Notes: generated from the sequence alone by a model not told the origin. 5,953 nucleotides of DNA from Coriobacteriia bacterium (GCA_029858605.1 JAOUET010000120.1:1-5953), one strand, 5' to 3'. Shown: positions 1 to 5,691, counted from the stretch's first letter. Program-made: numbers and translations.

Positions 1-426
1 CAACACGGGGGCCATGGGAAGTCTACCGGCGGCGATGGTCTGGTAGCCGCGTTCGATTCGTCCTCCGAAGCTGTCAGAGCCGCGATCACGATGCAAAGGA
101 CGCTGGAGGAGTACAATGCCGCGCACGCGTCGGAACGCAAGATAGTGATTCGCGTAGGTGTCGCAACGGGCGAGGTGGTGCTCGACAAGGGTGGTCGTCC
201 CTTCATCGGCAACGCATTGAACCTCGCCGCGCGCGTGATGAACCTGGGCGACGGGGGCCAGGTGTTCACGACCCGGCAGGTCATCGACGATGCGAATGCG
301 CCGGGCATCCTCGCTCACAGCCACGGCGAGTTCGAATTGAAGAACATCGCGGAACCGATCCAGGTGATGGAAGTGCTTTGGCGAGAGGGCCAGCAACCAT
401 CCATACCCCGCGTACAGTCGGAGTGA
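1..426 (+). CDS. Class III adenylate/guanylate cyclase, C-terminal part (5' end outside window)
   Basis: The frame is open from base 1 to a TGA at 424-426, so the gene begins upstream and only its last 141 residues are seen. Class III cyclases make cyclic nucleotide signals from NTPs as dimers. Visible family signatures are a Lys followed by a GDG metal-binding stretch (KSTGGDGLVAAF, about residues 7-18), a long helix (EAVRAAITMQ), the strand RVGVATGEVV, the GNALNLAARV segment carrying the Asn and Arg that stabilise the transition state, and the closing FELKNIAEPIQVMEV. The first metal Asp and any N-terminal sensor domain lie outside the window. Oddities are an extra Gly before the GDG, and Pro where many adenylate cyclases have Asp or Thr before the FxG of the substrate loop. 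The gene converges on the tRNA-Thr and is not part of the minus-strand cluster. The family is clear; the substrate (ATP or GTP) and whether it is active are not. Confidence 0.88.
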   Translation, partial: QHGGHGKSTGGDGLVAAFDSSSEAVRAAITMQRTLEEYNAAHASERKIVIRVGVATGEVVLDKGGRPFIGNALNLAARVMNLGDGGQVFTTRQVIDDANAPGILAHSHGEFELKNIAEPIQVMEVLWREGQQPSIPRVQSE

Positions 427-435
427 CTCGACTTC

Positions 436-466
436 GCGCAAGAACCGGCAAGCTGCGGGCTTGCGC
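436..466. terminator. Possible weak hairpin behind the cyclase gene
   Basis: GCGCAAG at 436-442 can pair with CTTGCGC at 460-466. The 17-base loop can form a further three-pair stem (CCG 445-447 with CGG 456-458). It starts ten bases after the cyclase stop. No T run follows, so a role in termination is only inferred; it may be chance in GC-rich DNA. Confidence 0.25.
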
Positions 467-473
467 ACACAGA

Positions 474-502
474 GGGGCGCCCGGCACATCATCGGGCGCC
501 CT
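474..502. terminator. GC-rich hairpin between convergent cyclase and tRNA genes, probable bidirectional terminator
   Basis: GGGCGCCCG at 475-483 pairs perfectly with CGGGCGCCC at 493-501 around a nine-base loop (484-492), and 474/502 could add a G-U pair on the plus transcript. It sits between two genes that point at each other, 48 bases after the cyclase stop and 11 bases after the tRNA CCA end, where a shared terminator is expected. A proper T run is missing on both sides; on the minus strand the stem is followed by CTCTGTGTG, which is mildly T-rich. The strength and position support the call; the lack of a T tract lowers certainty. Confidence 0.55.
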
Positions 503-512
503 GAGATAGCGT

Positions 513-588
513 TGGAGCTGGCGGAGGGACTCGAACCCACAACCTACTGCTTACAAGGCAGTTGCTCTGCCGATTGAGCTACGCCAGC
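513..588 (-). tRNA. tRNA-Thr, anticodon UGU
   Basis: A complete 76-base cloverleaf reads from 588 to 513 on the minus strand. The acceptor stem is GCTGGCG/CGCCAGC, the D arm is GCTC/GAGC, the anticodon stem is ACTGC/GCAGT with loop CTTGTAA, and the T loop is TTCGAGT. The anticodon UGU (553-555) reads ACA and, by wobble, other Thr codons. G1-C72, C2-G71 and anticodon bases G35-U36 agree with known threonine identity elements. The discriminator is U and the CCA end is encoded (513-515). The T stem GTGGG/CCCTC has one U-U mismatch at 50-64. It lies 46 bases behind sigH on the same strand and probably has its own promoter at 599-604. Confidence 0.97.
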
Positions 589-598
589 GGCGGCGCCT

Positions 599-604
599 AT
601 TGTA
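599..604 (-). promoter_or_regulatory. Candidate -10 box for tRNA-Thr
   Basis: TACAAT (five of six matches to TATAAT) lies on the minus strand ten bases before the mature tRNA 5' end, so initiation near 592 would leave a leader of only a few bases. No good -35 is seen: the hexamer at a 17-base spacing (622-627) reads TGGCGC. The tRNA could also be made by read-through from sigH, since no terminator is visible between them. Confidence 0.4.
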
Positions 605-634
605 GACGGCGTCACGCAGGCGCGCCACACCGAG

Positions 635-1288
635 TCAGCACAAACGGCAGCGGTCTATCTGCGCCTCCATCTTGCGCTTGATTCGCTGAAGCGCATTGTC
701 GACCGATTTGGCGTGTCGTCCGAGATTGTCGGCGATCTCCTGATAGGAGCGCCCCTCGATGTAGAGTCGCAGGACTTGCGCCTCGAACGAGGAAAGCGCC
801 TCCTTGAAACCCTTCCGAATGAAGTCGTCCTCCCACGCTGCGACAACGATATCTGCCGGATCACACACTTCCCTTGCTGCAAGGATGTCTGTGAGAAGGC
901 GCTCGCCATCGTCGTCTGTGACTGCAGGTCGTGACAGGGACACGTAGCTGTTGAGAGGCGCATGCTTGCGGCGGGTGGCCGTCTTGATCGCCGTGATCAT
1001 CTGGCGAGTCACGCATAGTTCGGCAAACGACCGGAAACTCGACTGACGGGAGGGGTCGTAGTCGCGGATGGCCTTGAACAGGCCAATCATGCCCTCCTGG
1101 ATGATGTCCTCGCGATCCCCGCCCGCGAGAAAATATGACCTCGCCTTGCATCTCACAAGGCTACGGTACTTGCGAACCAGCTCTGTCGAGGCACGCTGAT
1201 CGCCAGATTGAGCGGCCTTCACGAGGGCCAGCTCGGTGCCACGCATCGTACCAGGCAAGCTATGCGTGGCTTGCATTCGTGCATCCAA
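635..1288 (-). CDS. sigH: RNA polymerase sigma factor of the SigH (Spo0H) family
   Basis: A sigma-70 family factor of 217 residues, close in length and wording to Bacillus SigH, which directs transcription in the transition phase, competence and early sporulation. Region 2 covers about residues 20-110: KARSYFLAGGDREDIIQEG (48-66) and GLFKAIRDYDP (69-79) form the core-binding part, and FRSFAELCVTRQMITAIKTA (85-104) the -10 recognition and melting part. Region 4 covers about 164-210, with the helix-turn-helix SYQEIADNLGRHAKSVDNAL (181-200) for the -35. The start is TTG at 1288: AGGGGGG at 1296-1302 ends seven bases before it, while the in-frame ATG at 1276 would be 19 bases away. The gene stands alone behind a 199-base gap with a promoter, and is followed by tRNA-Thr. 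The regulon here is not known; nothing in the window shows that this organism sporulates. Confidence 0.94.
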   Translation of the reverse strand: MDARMQATHSLPGTMRGTELALVKAAQSGDQRASTELVRKYRSLVRCKARSYFLAGGDREDIIQEGMIGLFKAIRDYDPSRQSSFRSFAELCVTRQMITAIKTATRRKHAPLNSYVSLSRPAVTDDDGERLLTDILAAREVCDPADIVVAAWEDDFIRKGFKEALSSFEAQVLRLYIEGRSYQEIADNLGRHAKSVDNALQRIKRKMEAQIDRCRLC

Positions 1289-1295
1289 TCACAAT

Positions 1296-1302
1296 CCCCC
1301 CT
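1296..1302 (-). promoter_or_regulatory. sigH ribosome binding site, decides the TTG start
   Basis: The minus strand reads AGGGGGG, then ATTGTGA, then TTG. The seven-base spacing is ideal for the TTG at 1288 and too long for the ATG at 1276. The run of six Gs is an unusual but pairing-competent variant of GGAGG. Confidence 0.6.
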
Positions 1303-1309
1303 GCGAAAT

Positions 1310-1353
1310 CCCCATATTTGTTGGGGTGATGGATGGCGCCACCGGCATGGCGC
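1310..1353 (-). promoter_or_regulatory. Two small hairpins in the sigH leader RNA
   Basis: Downstream of the predicted start point the leader can form GCGCCA/TGGCGC (1348-1353 with 1336-1341, six-base loop) and then CCCCA/TGGGG (1322-1326 with 1310-1314, seven-base loop). The second ends seven bases before the ribosome binding site. The CCCC strand at 1323-1326 could instead pair with the G run of the ribosome binding site (1296-1301), which would hide it. This is seen in the sequence; a regulatory function is inference. Confidence 0.35.
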
Positions 1354-1371
1354 GAGACGCATCGTCCCTCG

Positions 1372-1401
1372 ACAATAAGCGGATTGCCACAGAACTGTCA
1401 A
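1372..1401 (-). promoter_or_regulatory. Sigma-70/SigA-type promoter for sigH
   Basis: A perfect TTGACA -35 (1396-1401) and a TATTGT -10 (1372-1377, four of six) are separated by 18 bases. Initiation is expected near 1365, giving a leader of about 77 bases before the TTG start. The position in the middle of a 199-base gap fits independent transcription of sigH by the housekeeping polymerase. Confidence 0.62.
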
Positions 1402-1469
1402 CGAGGGCCTCGAATGTTGGGGGATCCTGACGAACGTTCTCGCTTTTCGTTAGCTGGAACACGAACAAT

Positions 1470-1486
1470 CGCTTGCCTGCCAAGCG
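1470..1486 (-). terminator. Possible terminator of the cysE-cysS-rlmB-yacP operon
   Basis: CGCTTG/CAAGCG pair around a five-base loop directly after the yacP stop (TGA at 1488-1490). On the minus strand ATTGTTCGTGTT follows, which is partly T-rich but not a clean run. The stem is short, so termination is likely leaky if real. Confidence 0.35.
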
Positions 1487-1487
1487 T

Positions 1488-2000
1488 TCAACGGCGTCCC
1501 CGTGCCCAACTCGAGAGAGCTTCCCTCGTCGAGGCATCCAGCAGGTCCTCAACAGCGACGCGCTTGCCCGCGAACGTCGTCGCGCTCTCCTGTCGCTCGA
1601 GCCGCTCGGCACTCATCGCTTCGGCAAACTCGCCGGACGACAGCCTTTCGGCTCCAAGGCCGAGCGTCACCCATTGAGTTTCCGCGTCGGAAGTCACGAC
1701 CGTGACCTGGTCACCGGCCCCGCGACGGCGCGCGGCAAGCTCCTCGATGACCTCGTCCGCCTCGTGTCCGTATGCGGAGAACACGACCGTCACGCCGGCG
1801 GCATCGTGCGGCGCTCCATCCGAGGCAGGGTTCTCCGCTCCGTCAAAAACGATGAGCGCCTCGGTGACGTCGTGCGCATGTGCTGCCACGTCAGCAACGA
1901 GAAGCGCGCGCGCCGCGTCCATGTCCCGCCTCGCCAGGGTGGCGTAGCGGTCAGCAGCCTGAATGACGTTGTAGCCGTCTACGATCAACACGGACGCCAT
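1488..2000 (-). CDS. yacP: NYN-domain endoribonuclease of the YacP/Rae1 family
   Basis: A 170-residue single-domain protein. The N-terminal strand and loop VLIVDGYNVI (4-13) carries the DGYN signature of the family. FDG (52-54), YGHEADEVIEELA (77-89) and VVTSDAETQ (101-109) supply the other conserved acidic positions (D8, D53, D82 and D105 by my count) of this PIN-like fold. In Bacillus the family member Rae1 is a ribosome-associated enzyme that cuts certain mRNAs in the A site; the same role here is inferred from family and location. It sits in the same place as in Firmicutes, between rlmB and sigH. The ATG at 2000 lies two bases behind the rlmB stop, and only a weak GAGTGAG precedes it, so translation is probably coupled to rlmB. 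The family call is firm; the substrate is not known. Confidence 0.88.
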   Translation of the reverse strand: MASVLIVDGYNVIQAADRYATLARRDMDAARALLVADVAAHAHDVTEALIVFDGAENPASDGAPHDAAGVTVVFSAYGHEADEVIEELAARRRGAGDQVTVVTSDAETQWVTLGLGAERLSSGEFAEAMSAERLERQESATTFAGKRVAVEDLLDASTREALSSWARGRR

Positions 2001-2002
2001 GC

Positions 2003-2773
2003 CTACTCACTCGATTCCAGCCTGCGAACCCATTCGAACATGAGAGCCGTCGCAGCATTCGCGACGTTCAGGGAGCCCGTCCGTCCCCGCACGGGGAGCC
2101 GGACGAGGTAGTCGCAGGACTCTTCCGCAAGTCTGGACAGACCCGTGCCTTCGCCTCCCAGGACGAGAACGGTCCTGCCTTCGATCGGGGCTTCCCAAAC
2201 GGTCTGCTCGGCATGCTCGCTCGCCCCGGCAACCCAGTAGCCGGCGTCCTTCAGTTCACCGAGCGCACGCACGAGATTCACCGTGCGGACAACCTCCAGA
2301 TGGGCAAGCGCTCCCGCGGACGTCTTGAAGGCTGCAGCCCCTACGGCAGCGCTACGCCTCTCGGGGATGACGAGTGCGTGCGCACCGGCAACCTCGGCAG
2401 AACGCGCGATGGCGCCGAGGTTCTGAGGGTCGGTCACATGGTCCAACGCGACGATCAGGCTCCAGGCCTCATCCCGATTGCGCTCGACGACGTCGGCCAG
2501 CGATGTGTAGTCGAAAGCCGCCAGCGCTGCTATCACGCCTTGGTGCGCGCCTCTTGCGCTCATCTCGTCAAGTACTCGGCGCGACTCCACCGACAACGCT
2601 ATGCGTCCGTCATCGGCAAGCCGCTGGATCTCCGCCAGCGCGTCCGAGCTGTGCAAGCCTTCGGCCAGGACTATTCGGTGAATCGGCAGTCCCGCCCGGA
2701 GAGCCTCGAGGACGGCGTTGCGACCCTCGATGAGCTCGTCCACGTCTTCACGCCTTCGGCGAATAGGAGACAC
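2003..2773 (-). CDS. rlmB: 23S rRNA (guanosine-2'-O-)-methyltransferase RlmB, SpoU/TrmH family
   Basis: RlmB uses S-adenosylmethionine to methylate the ribose of G2251 (E. coli numbering) in the peptidyl-transferase P loop of 23S rRNA. The N-terminal substrate-binding domain begins at IEGRNAVLEALRAG (15-28) and includes HQGVIA (77-82). The SPOUT catalytic domain shows motif 1, DPQNLGAIARSAEVAG (115-130, with the catalytic Arg at 124), motif 2, LVLGGEGTGLS (203-213), and motif 3, LPVRGRTGSLNVANAATAL (226-244), typical of knotted methyltransferases. The length of 256 residues is normal. The start chosen is GTG at 2773, with AGGGG five bases upstream, which overlaps the end of cysS by 26 bases. 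GTG at 2743, four bases after the cysS stop and behind GAAGG, is a reasonable alternative and would drop ten basic residues. A related tRNA methyltransferase is possible, but the neighbours favour RlmB. Confidence 0.93.
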   Translation of the reverse strand: MSPIRRRREDVDELIEGRNAVLEALRAGLPIHRIVLAEGLHSSDALAEIQRLADDGRIALSVESRRVLDEMSARGAHQGVIAALAAFDYTSLADVVERNRDEAWSLIVALDHVTDPQNLGAIARSAEVAGAHALVIPERRSAAVGAAAFKTSAGALAHLEVVRTVNLVRALGELKDAGYWVAGASEHAEQTVWEAPIEGRTVLVLGGEGTGLSRLAEESCDYLVRLPVRGRTGSLNVANAATALMFEWVRRLESSE

Positions 2774-4250
2774 GCTGCCCCTGTGCCGTGTCCTCGACCG
2801 TGATACCCAAGTACGCCAGTCCGTCGCGGACCGCGTCAGCAGCCGCCCAGTTGTGATCGGTACGTGCTACCGCGCGCGCGGCCAGAAGTGCGTCCACGGC
2901 GGCCACGGGGTCGCACCCCGCGTAGCCGGCGAGGTCGGTGGCAAGCTGGATCACGGCCTCGGGAAACTCGCCCACCCGCTCTTCCGGAAGCTCGATGCCG
3001 AGAACACCGAGGAGTTGCTCGATCGTCTCCGCCGCCTGGTTCAGTAGCGGAACGTTCTCGCTGTGCTCTCCGATGCCGAATCCGCCGAGGAATCGATTCG
3101 TCGTGCGCACCAGCTCGAACACGGCTGCGAGAGCGCCGGCCGTGTTGAAGTCGTCGTCCATCTCGGCAACGAACTTCTCGCGCGCGTTCTCGATGTTGCC
3201 GGCGAGTGCCTTCCGCTCATCGGTTGTCGCCGGTCGAACGGCCCACGGGGCGTCGGATTCGAGAGCGCGCCGCACTTCGCGCACGGGCACCACCAATCGC
3301 TCGAGAGCGGTCTGGGCCTCATCGAGGCGCTCGGTCGAGAAATCGAGCGGACTCCGGTAGTGCGTCTGCAGCATCATCAGACGGATCACGGGCGCATCGT
3401 ACTCCTCGAGCACCTCTTTCAGCAGCATGAAGTTGCCGAGCGACTTGCTCATCTTCTCCGCATTGACCTGGAGCAGGCCCCCGTGCATCCAGTAGCGCGT
3501 GAAGGGCTCGCCCGTCGCAGCTTCGGACTGGGCGACCTCGTTCTCGTGGTGCGGGAAGATCAGGTCACTCGCTCCCCCATGGATGTCGAACGTGACGCCG
3601 AGTTCCTTCTCGGACATGACCGAACACTCAAGATGCCATCCAGGACGGCCTTCGCCCCACGGAGAAGGCCAGCGTGGCTCACCCGGCTTGGCGGCCTTCC
3701 AGAGGGCAAAGTCGAGCGGGTCCTGCTTCCGCTCGTCCACGTCCACTCGAGCACCGGCCTCGAGTTCCTCGATATCCCTGCCCGAAAGCTTGCCGTAGCC
3801 GCCGAAAGAGCGAACCGAGAAGAAGACGTCGCCTTCTACGGCGTACGCATGCCCTCGGTCCATCAAGCGCTGAACCATCTCGATCATCTCGATGATGGTT
3901 TCGGTGGCCCTGGGTTGAACGGTCGGGGTCCTGACGCCGAGTTCACTCATCGCCTTCTCGAAGGCAACCGTGTACTCGTGCGCGACCTCTGCCGAGGATC
4001 GACCCTCTTCCTTCGCCTTGTTGATGATCTTGTCGTCGACGTCGGTGATGTTCTGAACGAACCGAACGTCGTAGCCCCTGTACTCGAGATACCTGCGAAT
4101 GACATCGAAGGACAGGAACGTGCGCGCATTGCCGATGTGGATGTGGTTGTACACCGTCGGGCCGCATACATACATCGCGACGCGCTGCGGATCGCGCGTC
4201 ACGAGTTCTTCCTTGCTCCTCGTCATCGTGTTGTATAGCCGAATGGCCAT
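2748..4250 (-). CDS. cysS: Cysteine--tRNA ligase
   Basis: A class I aminoacyl-tRNA synthetase of 500 residues that charges tRNA-Cys. The zinc site that selects cysteine is intact: C29 (YVCGPTVY), C209 (GWHLECS), H234 and E238 (FPHHENE), in the same positions as in E. coli CysRS apart from a shift of one at the first ligand. The HIGH-type motif is HIGN (38-41) and KMSKS is at 266-270. The Rossmann fold is followed by the helical tRNA-binding part, with DDDFNTAGALA at 365-375, and a C-terminal anticodon-binding domain with ARTDHNWAAADAVRDGL at 462-478. ATG at 4250 follows the cysE stop by five bases, with GGAG eight bases upstream. The gene shares a transcript with cysE, so cysteine synthesis and use are joined. 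No mini-RNase III gene (mrnC) lies between it and rlmB, unlike in Bacillus. Confidence 0.98.
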   Translation of the reverse strand: MAIRLYNTMTRSKEELVTRDPQRVAMYVCGPTVYNHIHIGNARTFLSFDVIRRYLEYRGYDVRFVQNITDVDDKIINKAKEEGRSSAEVAHEYTVAFEKAMSELGVRTPTVQPRATETIIEMIEMVQRLMDRGHAYAVEGDVFFSVRSFGGYGKLSGRDIEELEAGARVDVDERKQDPLDFALWKAAKPGEPRWPSPWGEGRPGWHLECSVMSEKELGVTFDIHGGASDLIFPHHENEVAQSEAATGEPFTRYWMHGGLLQVNAEKMSKSLGNFMLLKEVLEEYDAPVIRLMMLQTHYRSPLDFSTERLDEAQTALERLVVPVREVRRALESDAPWAVRPATTDERKALAGNIENAREKFVAEMDDDFNTAGALAAVFELVRTTNRFLGGFGIGEHSENVPLLNQAAETIEQLLGVLGIELPEERVGEFPEAVIQLATDLAGYAGCDPVAAVDALLAARAVARTDHNWAAADAVRDGLAYLGITVEDTAQGQRVSYSPKA

Positions 4251-4255
4251 CCGAT

Positions 4256-4990
4256 CTACTCCGTCCCCTGCGGCTTGGGCTCCCCAGGGCTCGCATCCGG
4301 ACCCTCGTTGGATTCGTTCCCTCTAGATTCCTCAGCACTCTGCTCGCGTATCGCTGCCTCTTCTTGCGAGACTCTCGACTCAAGGACATCGATGCGACGT
4401 TGGAGCTGCCTGAACATCTCCACAACGGGATCCGGCAGGTCCTCGTGGTGGAGGTCGACCGTCTCGACTCGCCGTCCCTCACGCACTACCACGCGCCCTG
4501 GGATTCCCACGACCGTGCAGTTCGGCGGAACGTCTCTGATAACCACGGCACCGCCACCGACTTTGGAGCCGCGGCCGATGGTGATATCGCCGAGCACGGT
4601 CGCTCCGACACCAACGACCACGCAGCTCTCCAGAGTGGGATGACGCTTCCCCTTCTCCTTGCCAGTGCCGCCGAGGGTGACACCCTGGTACAGCGTCACG
4701 TCGTCATGGATGACGGTCGTCTCTCCGATCACCACTCCCATGCCGTGATCTATGAAGAAGCGGTTTCCGATGGTTGCGCCCGGGTGTATCTCGATACCGG
4801 TGAAGAATCGTCCGACCTGGCTCGACCATCGCGCGATGCCCCGAAGCCCGCGAACCCAAAGCCAGTGGTTGACACGGTGCCCCCAAACCGCATGGAGACC
4901 CGGGTAGTTGACGACCACGTTCAACGTCGACGTCGCCGCAGGGTCGCGTTCCTTTACGGTGCGTATGTCCTCTTTCAGGAGGCTAGACAT
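4256..4990 (-). CDS. cysE: Serine O-acetyltransferase
   Basis: CysE transfers acetyl from acetyl-CoA to L-serine, the first step of cysteine synthesis. The 244-residue product has the helical N-terminal part (LLKEDIRTVKERDPAA, 4-19) and the left-handed beta helix of hexapeptide repeats (about 62-170). The active-site segments are GIEIHPGATIG (65-75) and FIDHGMGVVIGET (79-91). H82 is the catalytic base; E67 stands where E. coli has Asp143, as is usual in the Gram-positive type. GGTGKEKGKRHP (107-118) is the CoA-site loop. ATG at 4990 is chosen because AAGGA lies seven bases upstream and the family starts there; an upstream in-frame GTG at 5056 would add 22 residues unlike the family. The tail after about residue 213 is charged, low in complexity and lacks the C-terminal Ile that binds CysK in enteric bacteria. 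It leads the operon with cysS, rlmB and yacP. Confidence 0.96.
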   Translation of the reverse strand: MSSLLKEDIRTVKERDPAATSTLNVVVNYPGLHAVWGHRVNHWLWVRGLRGIARWSSQVGRFFTGIEIHPGATIGNRFFIDHGMGVVIGETTVIHDDVTLYQGVTLGGTGKEKGKRHPTLESCVVVGVGATVLGDITIGRGSKVGGGAVVIRDVPPNCTVVGIPGRVVVREGRRVETVDLHHEDLPDPVVEMFRQLQRRIDVLESRVSQEEAAIREQSAEESRGNESNEGPDASPGEPKPQGTE

Positions 4991-4997
4991 GGAGACA

Positions 4998-5002
4998 TCC
5001 TT
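4998..5002 (-). promoter_or_regulatory. cysE ribosome binding site, decides the ATG start
   Basis: AAGGA on the minus strand ends seven bases before ATG 4990. It favours this start over the in-frame GTG at 5056. A six-pair hairpin with a three-base loop (GCGCGG/CCGCGC, 5008-5022) ends five bases upstream of it and leaves the site exposed. Confidence 0.65.
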
Positions 5003-5056
5003 CGTGAGCGCGGGATCCGCGCAGAACAACGTGCGTCTTCCATCACGTTCACTCAC

Positions 5057-5085
5057 ATAATCTACGAGTCGATGGCCCGACTCAA
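5057..5085 (-). promoter_or_regulatory. Weak candidate promoter for the cysE operon, with a dyad in the spacer
   Basis: TTGAGT (5080-5085, four of six) and GATTAT (5057-5062, four of six) are 17 bases apart, giving a start near 5050 and a leader of about 60 bases. A perfect inverted repeat GAGTCG/CGACTC (5066-5071 with 5078-5083, six-base loop) lies across the spacer and part of the -35. It could be an operator, or a weak stem that ends the ispDF transcript, although no T run follows. Confidence 0.33.
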
Positions 5086-5206
5086 GCGACGCACCAGCCG
5101 CTCCCTGTCCGGGAGTGGCGTGCAGCCGGCAGTTCCAAGAGCGCCGTGCGAGCTCCGCAGATGCAGAGGTCGCCGGAAGGACTCGGAGCGAAGCGAAGCC
5201 GTTCCC
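5086..5206. other. Rest of the ispF-cysE gap: no gene seen
   Basis: Together with the cysE leader this forms a 216-base gap. On the minus strand the only clear structure is a six-pair hairpin CTCTGC/GCGGAG (5153-5168, one G-U pair, four-base loop), about 40 bases after the ispF stop. It has no following T run. No T-box motif or other riboswitch core that I know is present. The open frames crossing it overlap ispF and have no ribosome binding site. Confidence 0.5.
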
Positions 5207-5686
5207 TCACGCCCGAGCACGCTCCAGGAGCACGACGGCATAGGCAGCCGCACCGTCTCCTCGCCCTATGGCGTCAAGTCCCTCTGTCGTGGTGGCCTTC
5301 ACGCCAATCGAAGTCTGCGCGACCGCCAATGCGCTCGCGATGGCGCTGCGCATCTGGTCGCGATACTGGGCGATCTTGGGCTGCTCGAGCACGACGACGC
5401 AGTCCGCATCCACCAGACTCCAGCCACCGTCATGCATTGCCGAGGCGACTCGGCGAAGCAGTTCGATGCTGGACGCCCCCTCGAACGCCGGGTCCGTGTC
5501 CGGAAAGAGCTCGCCGATGTCACCCGCACGCATCGCTCCCAGGATCGCATCCATTAGGGCATGTACAAGCACGTCTGCATCCGAATGCCCCGACAGACCC
5601 CGTTCGCAGGGGATGGTCACGCCGCCCAGGACCAAAGTGCGGTCCTCGGCAAAGGCATGCATGTCGAATCCCACACCTACTCGCAT
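5207..5686 (-). CDS. ispF: 2-C-methyl-D-erythritol 2,4-cyclodiphosphate synthase
   Basis: IspF closes CDP-methylerythritol 2-phosphate to the cyclic diphosphate with release of CMP in the non-mevalonate isoprenoid pathway; the family works as a trimer. The 159-residue product has the metal ligands D8, H10 (GFDMHAF) and H42, at exactly the E. coli positions. It also has GHSDADVLVHALMDA (33-47), FPDTDPAFEG (61-70) and VKATTTEGLDAIGRGDG (129-145). The ATG at 5686 gives the standard family N-terminus MRVGVGFD and has AGGTG about six bases upstream. A GTG at 5695 overlapping the ispD stop as GTGA is in frame, would add three residues and cannot be excluded. Either way translation is likely coupled to ispD. 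Confidence 0.96.
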   Translation of the reverse strand: MRVGVGFDMHAFAEDRTLVLGGVTIPCERGLSGHSDADVLVHALMDAILGAMRAGDIGELFPDTDPAFEGASSIELLRRVASAMHDGGWSLVDADCVVVLEQPKIAQYRDQMRSAIASALAVAQTSIGVKATTTEGLDAIGRGDGAAAYAVVLLERARA

Positions 5687-5691
5687 CGCGT

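Noticed and set aside
10..27. GGHGKST in the cyclase fragment, resembling a Walker A P-loop
   Set aside because: The GxxxxGK[ST] spacing does not fit (the first Gly is missing), and the stretch aligns with the KSTGDG metal loop of class III cyclases.
1473..2803. Plus-strand open frames at 1473-2111 and 2213-2803
   Set aside because: They are antisense to yacP and rlmB, lack ribosome binding sites and have Arg/Ala/Ser-rich translations typical of shadows.
3063..4238. Open frame of 391 codons on the plus strand, opposite cysS
   Set aside because: cysS on the other strand has every expected motif; the plus-strand translation shows no known domain and is the usual mirror of GC-rich codon use.
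4991..5056. Longer cysE beginning at GTG 5056
   Set aside because: The extra 22 residues do not resemble the family, and ATG 4990 has an excellent AAGGA at seven bases.
4991..5206. T-box or other cysteine/SAM riboswitch before cysE
   Set aside because: I looked for the T-box TGGNACCGCG core and S-box signatures and found none; only small unrelated hairpins are present.
5062..5253. 63-codon minus-strand frame across the ispF end and the gap
   Set aside because: It starts inside ispF, has no convincing ribosome binding site and no recognisable domain; possible but unsupported.
4364..5557. Open frame of 397 codons on the plus strand, opposite cysE and ispF
   Set aside because: It runs across two well-supported genes and their gap and shows no domain; an antisense shadow.
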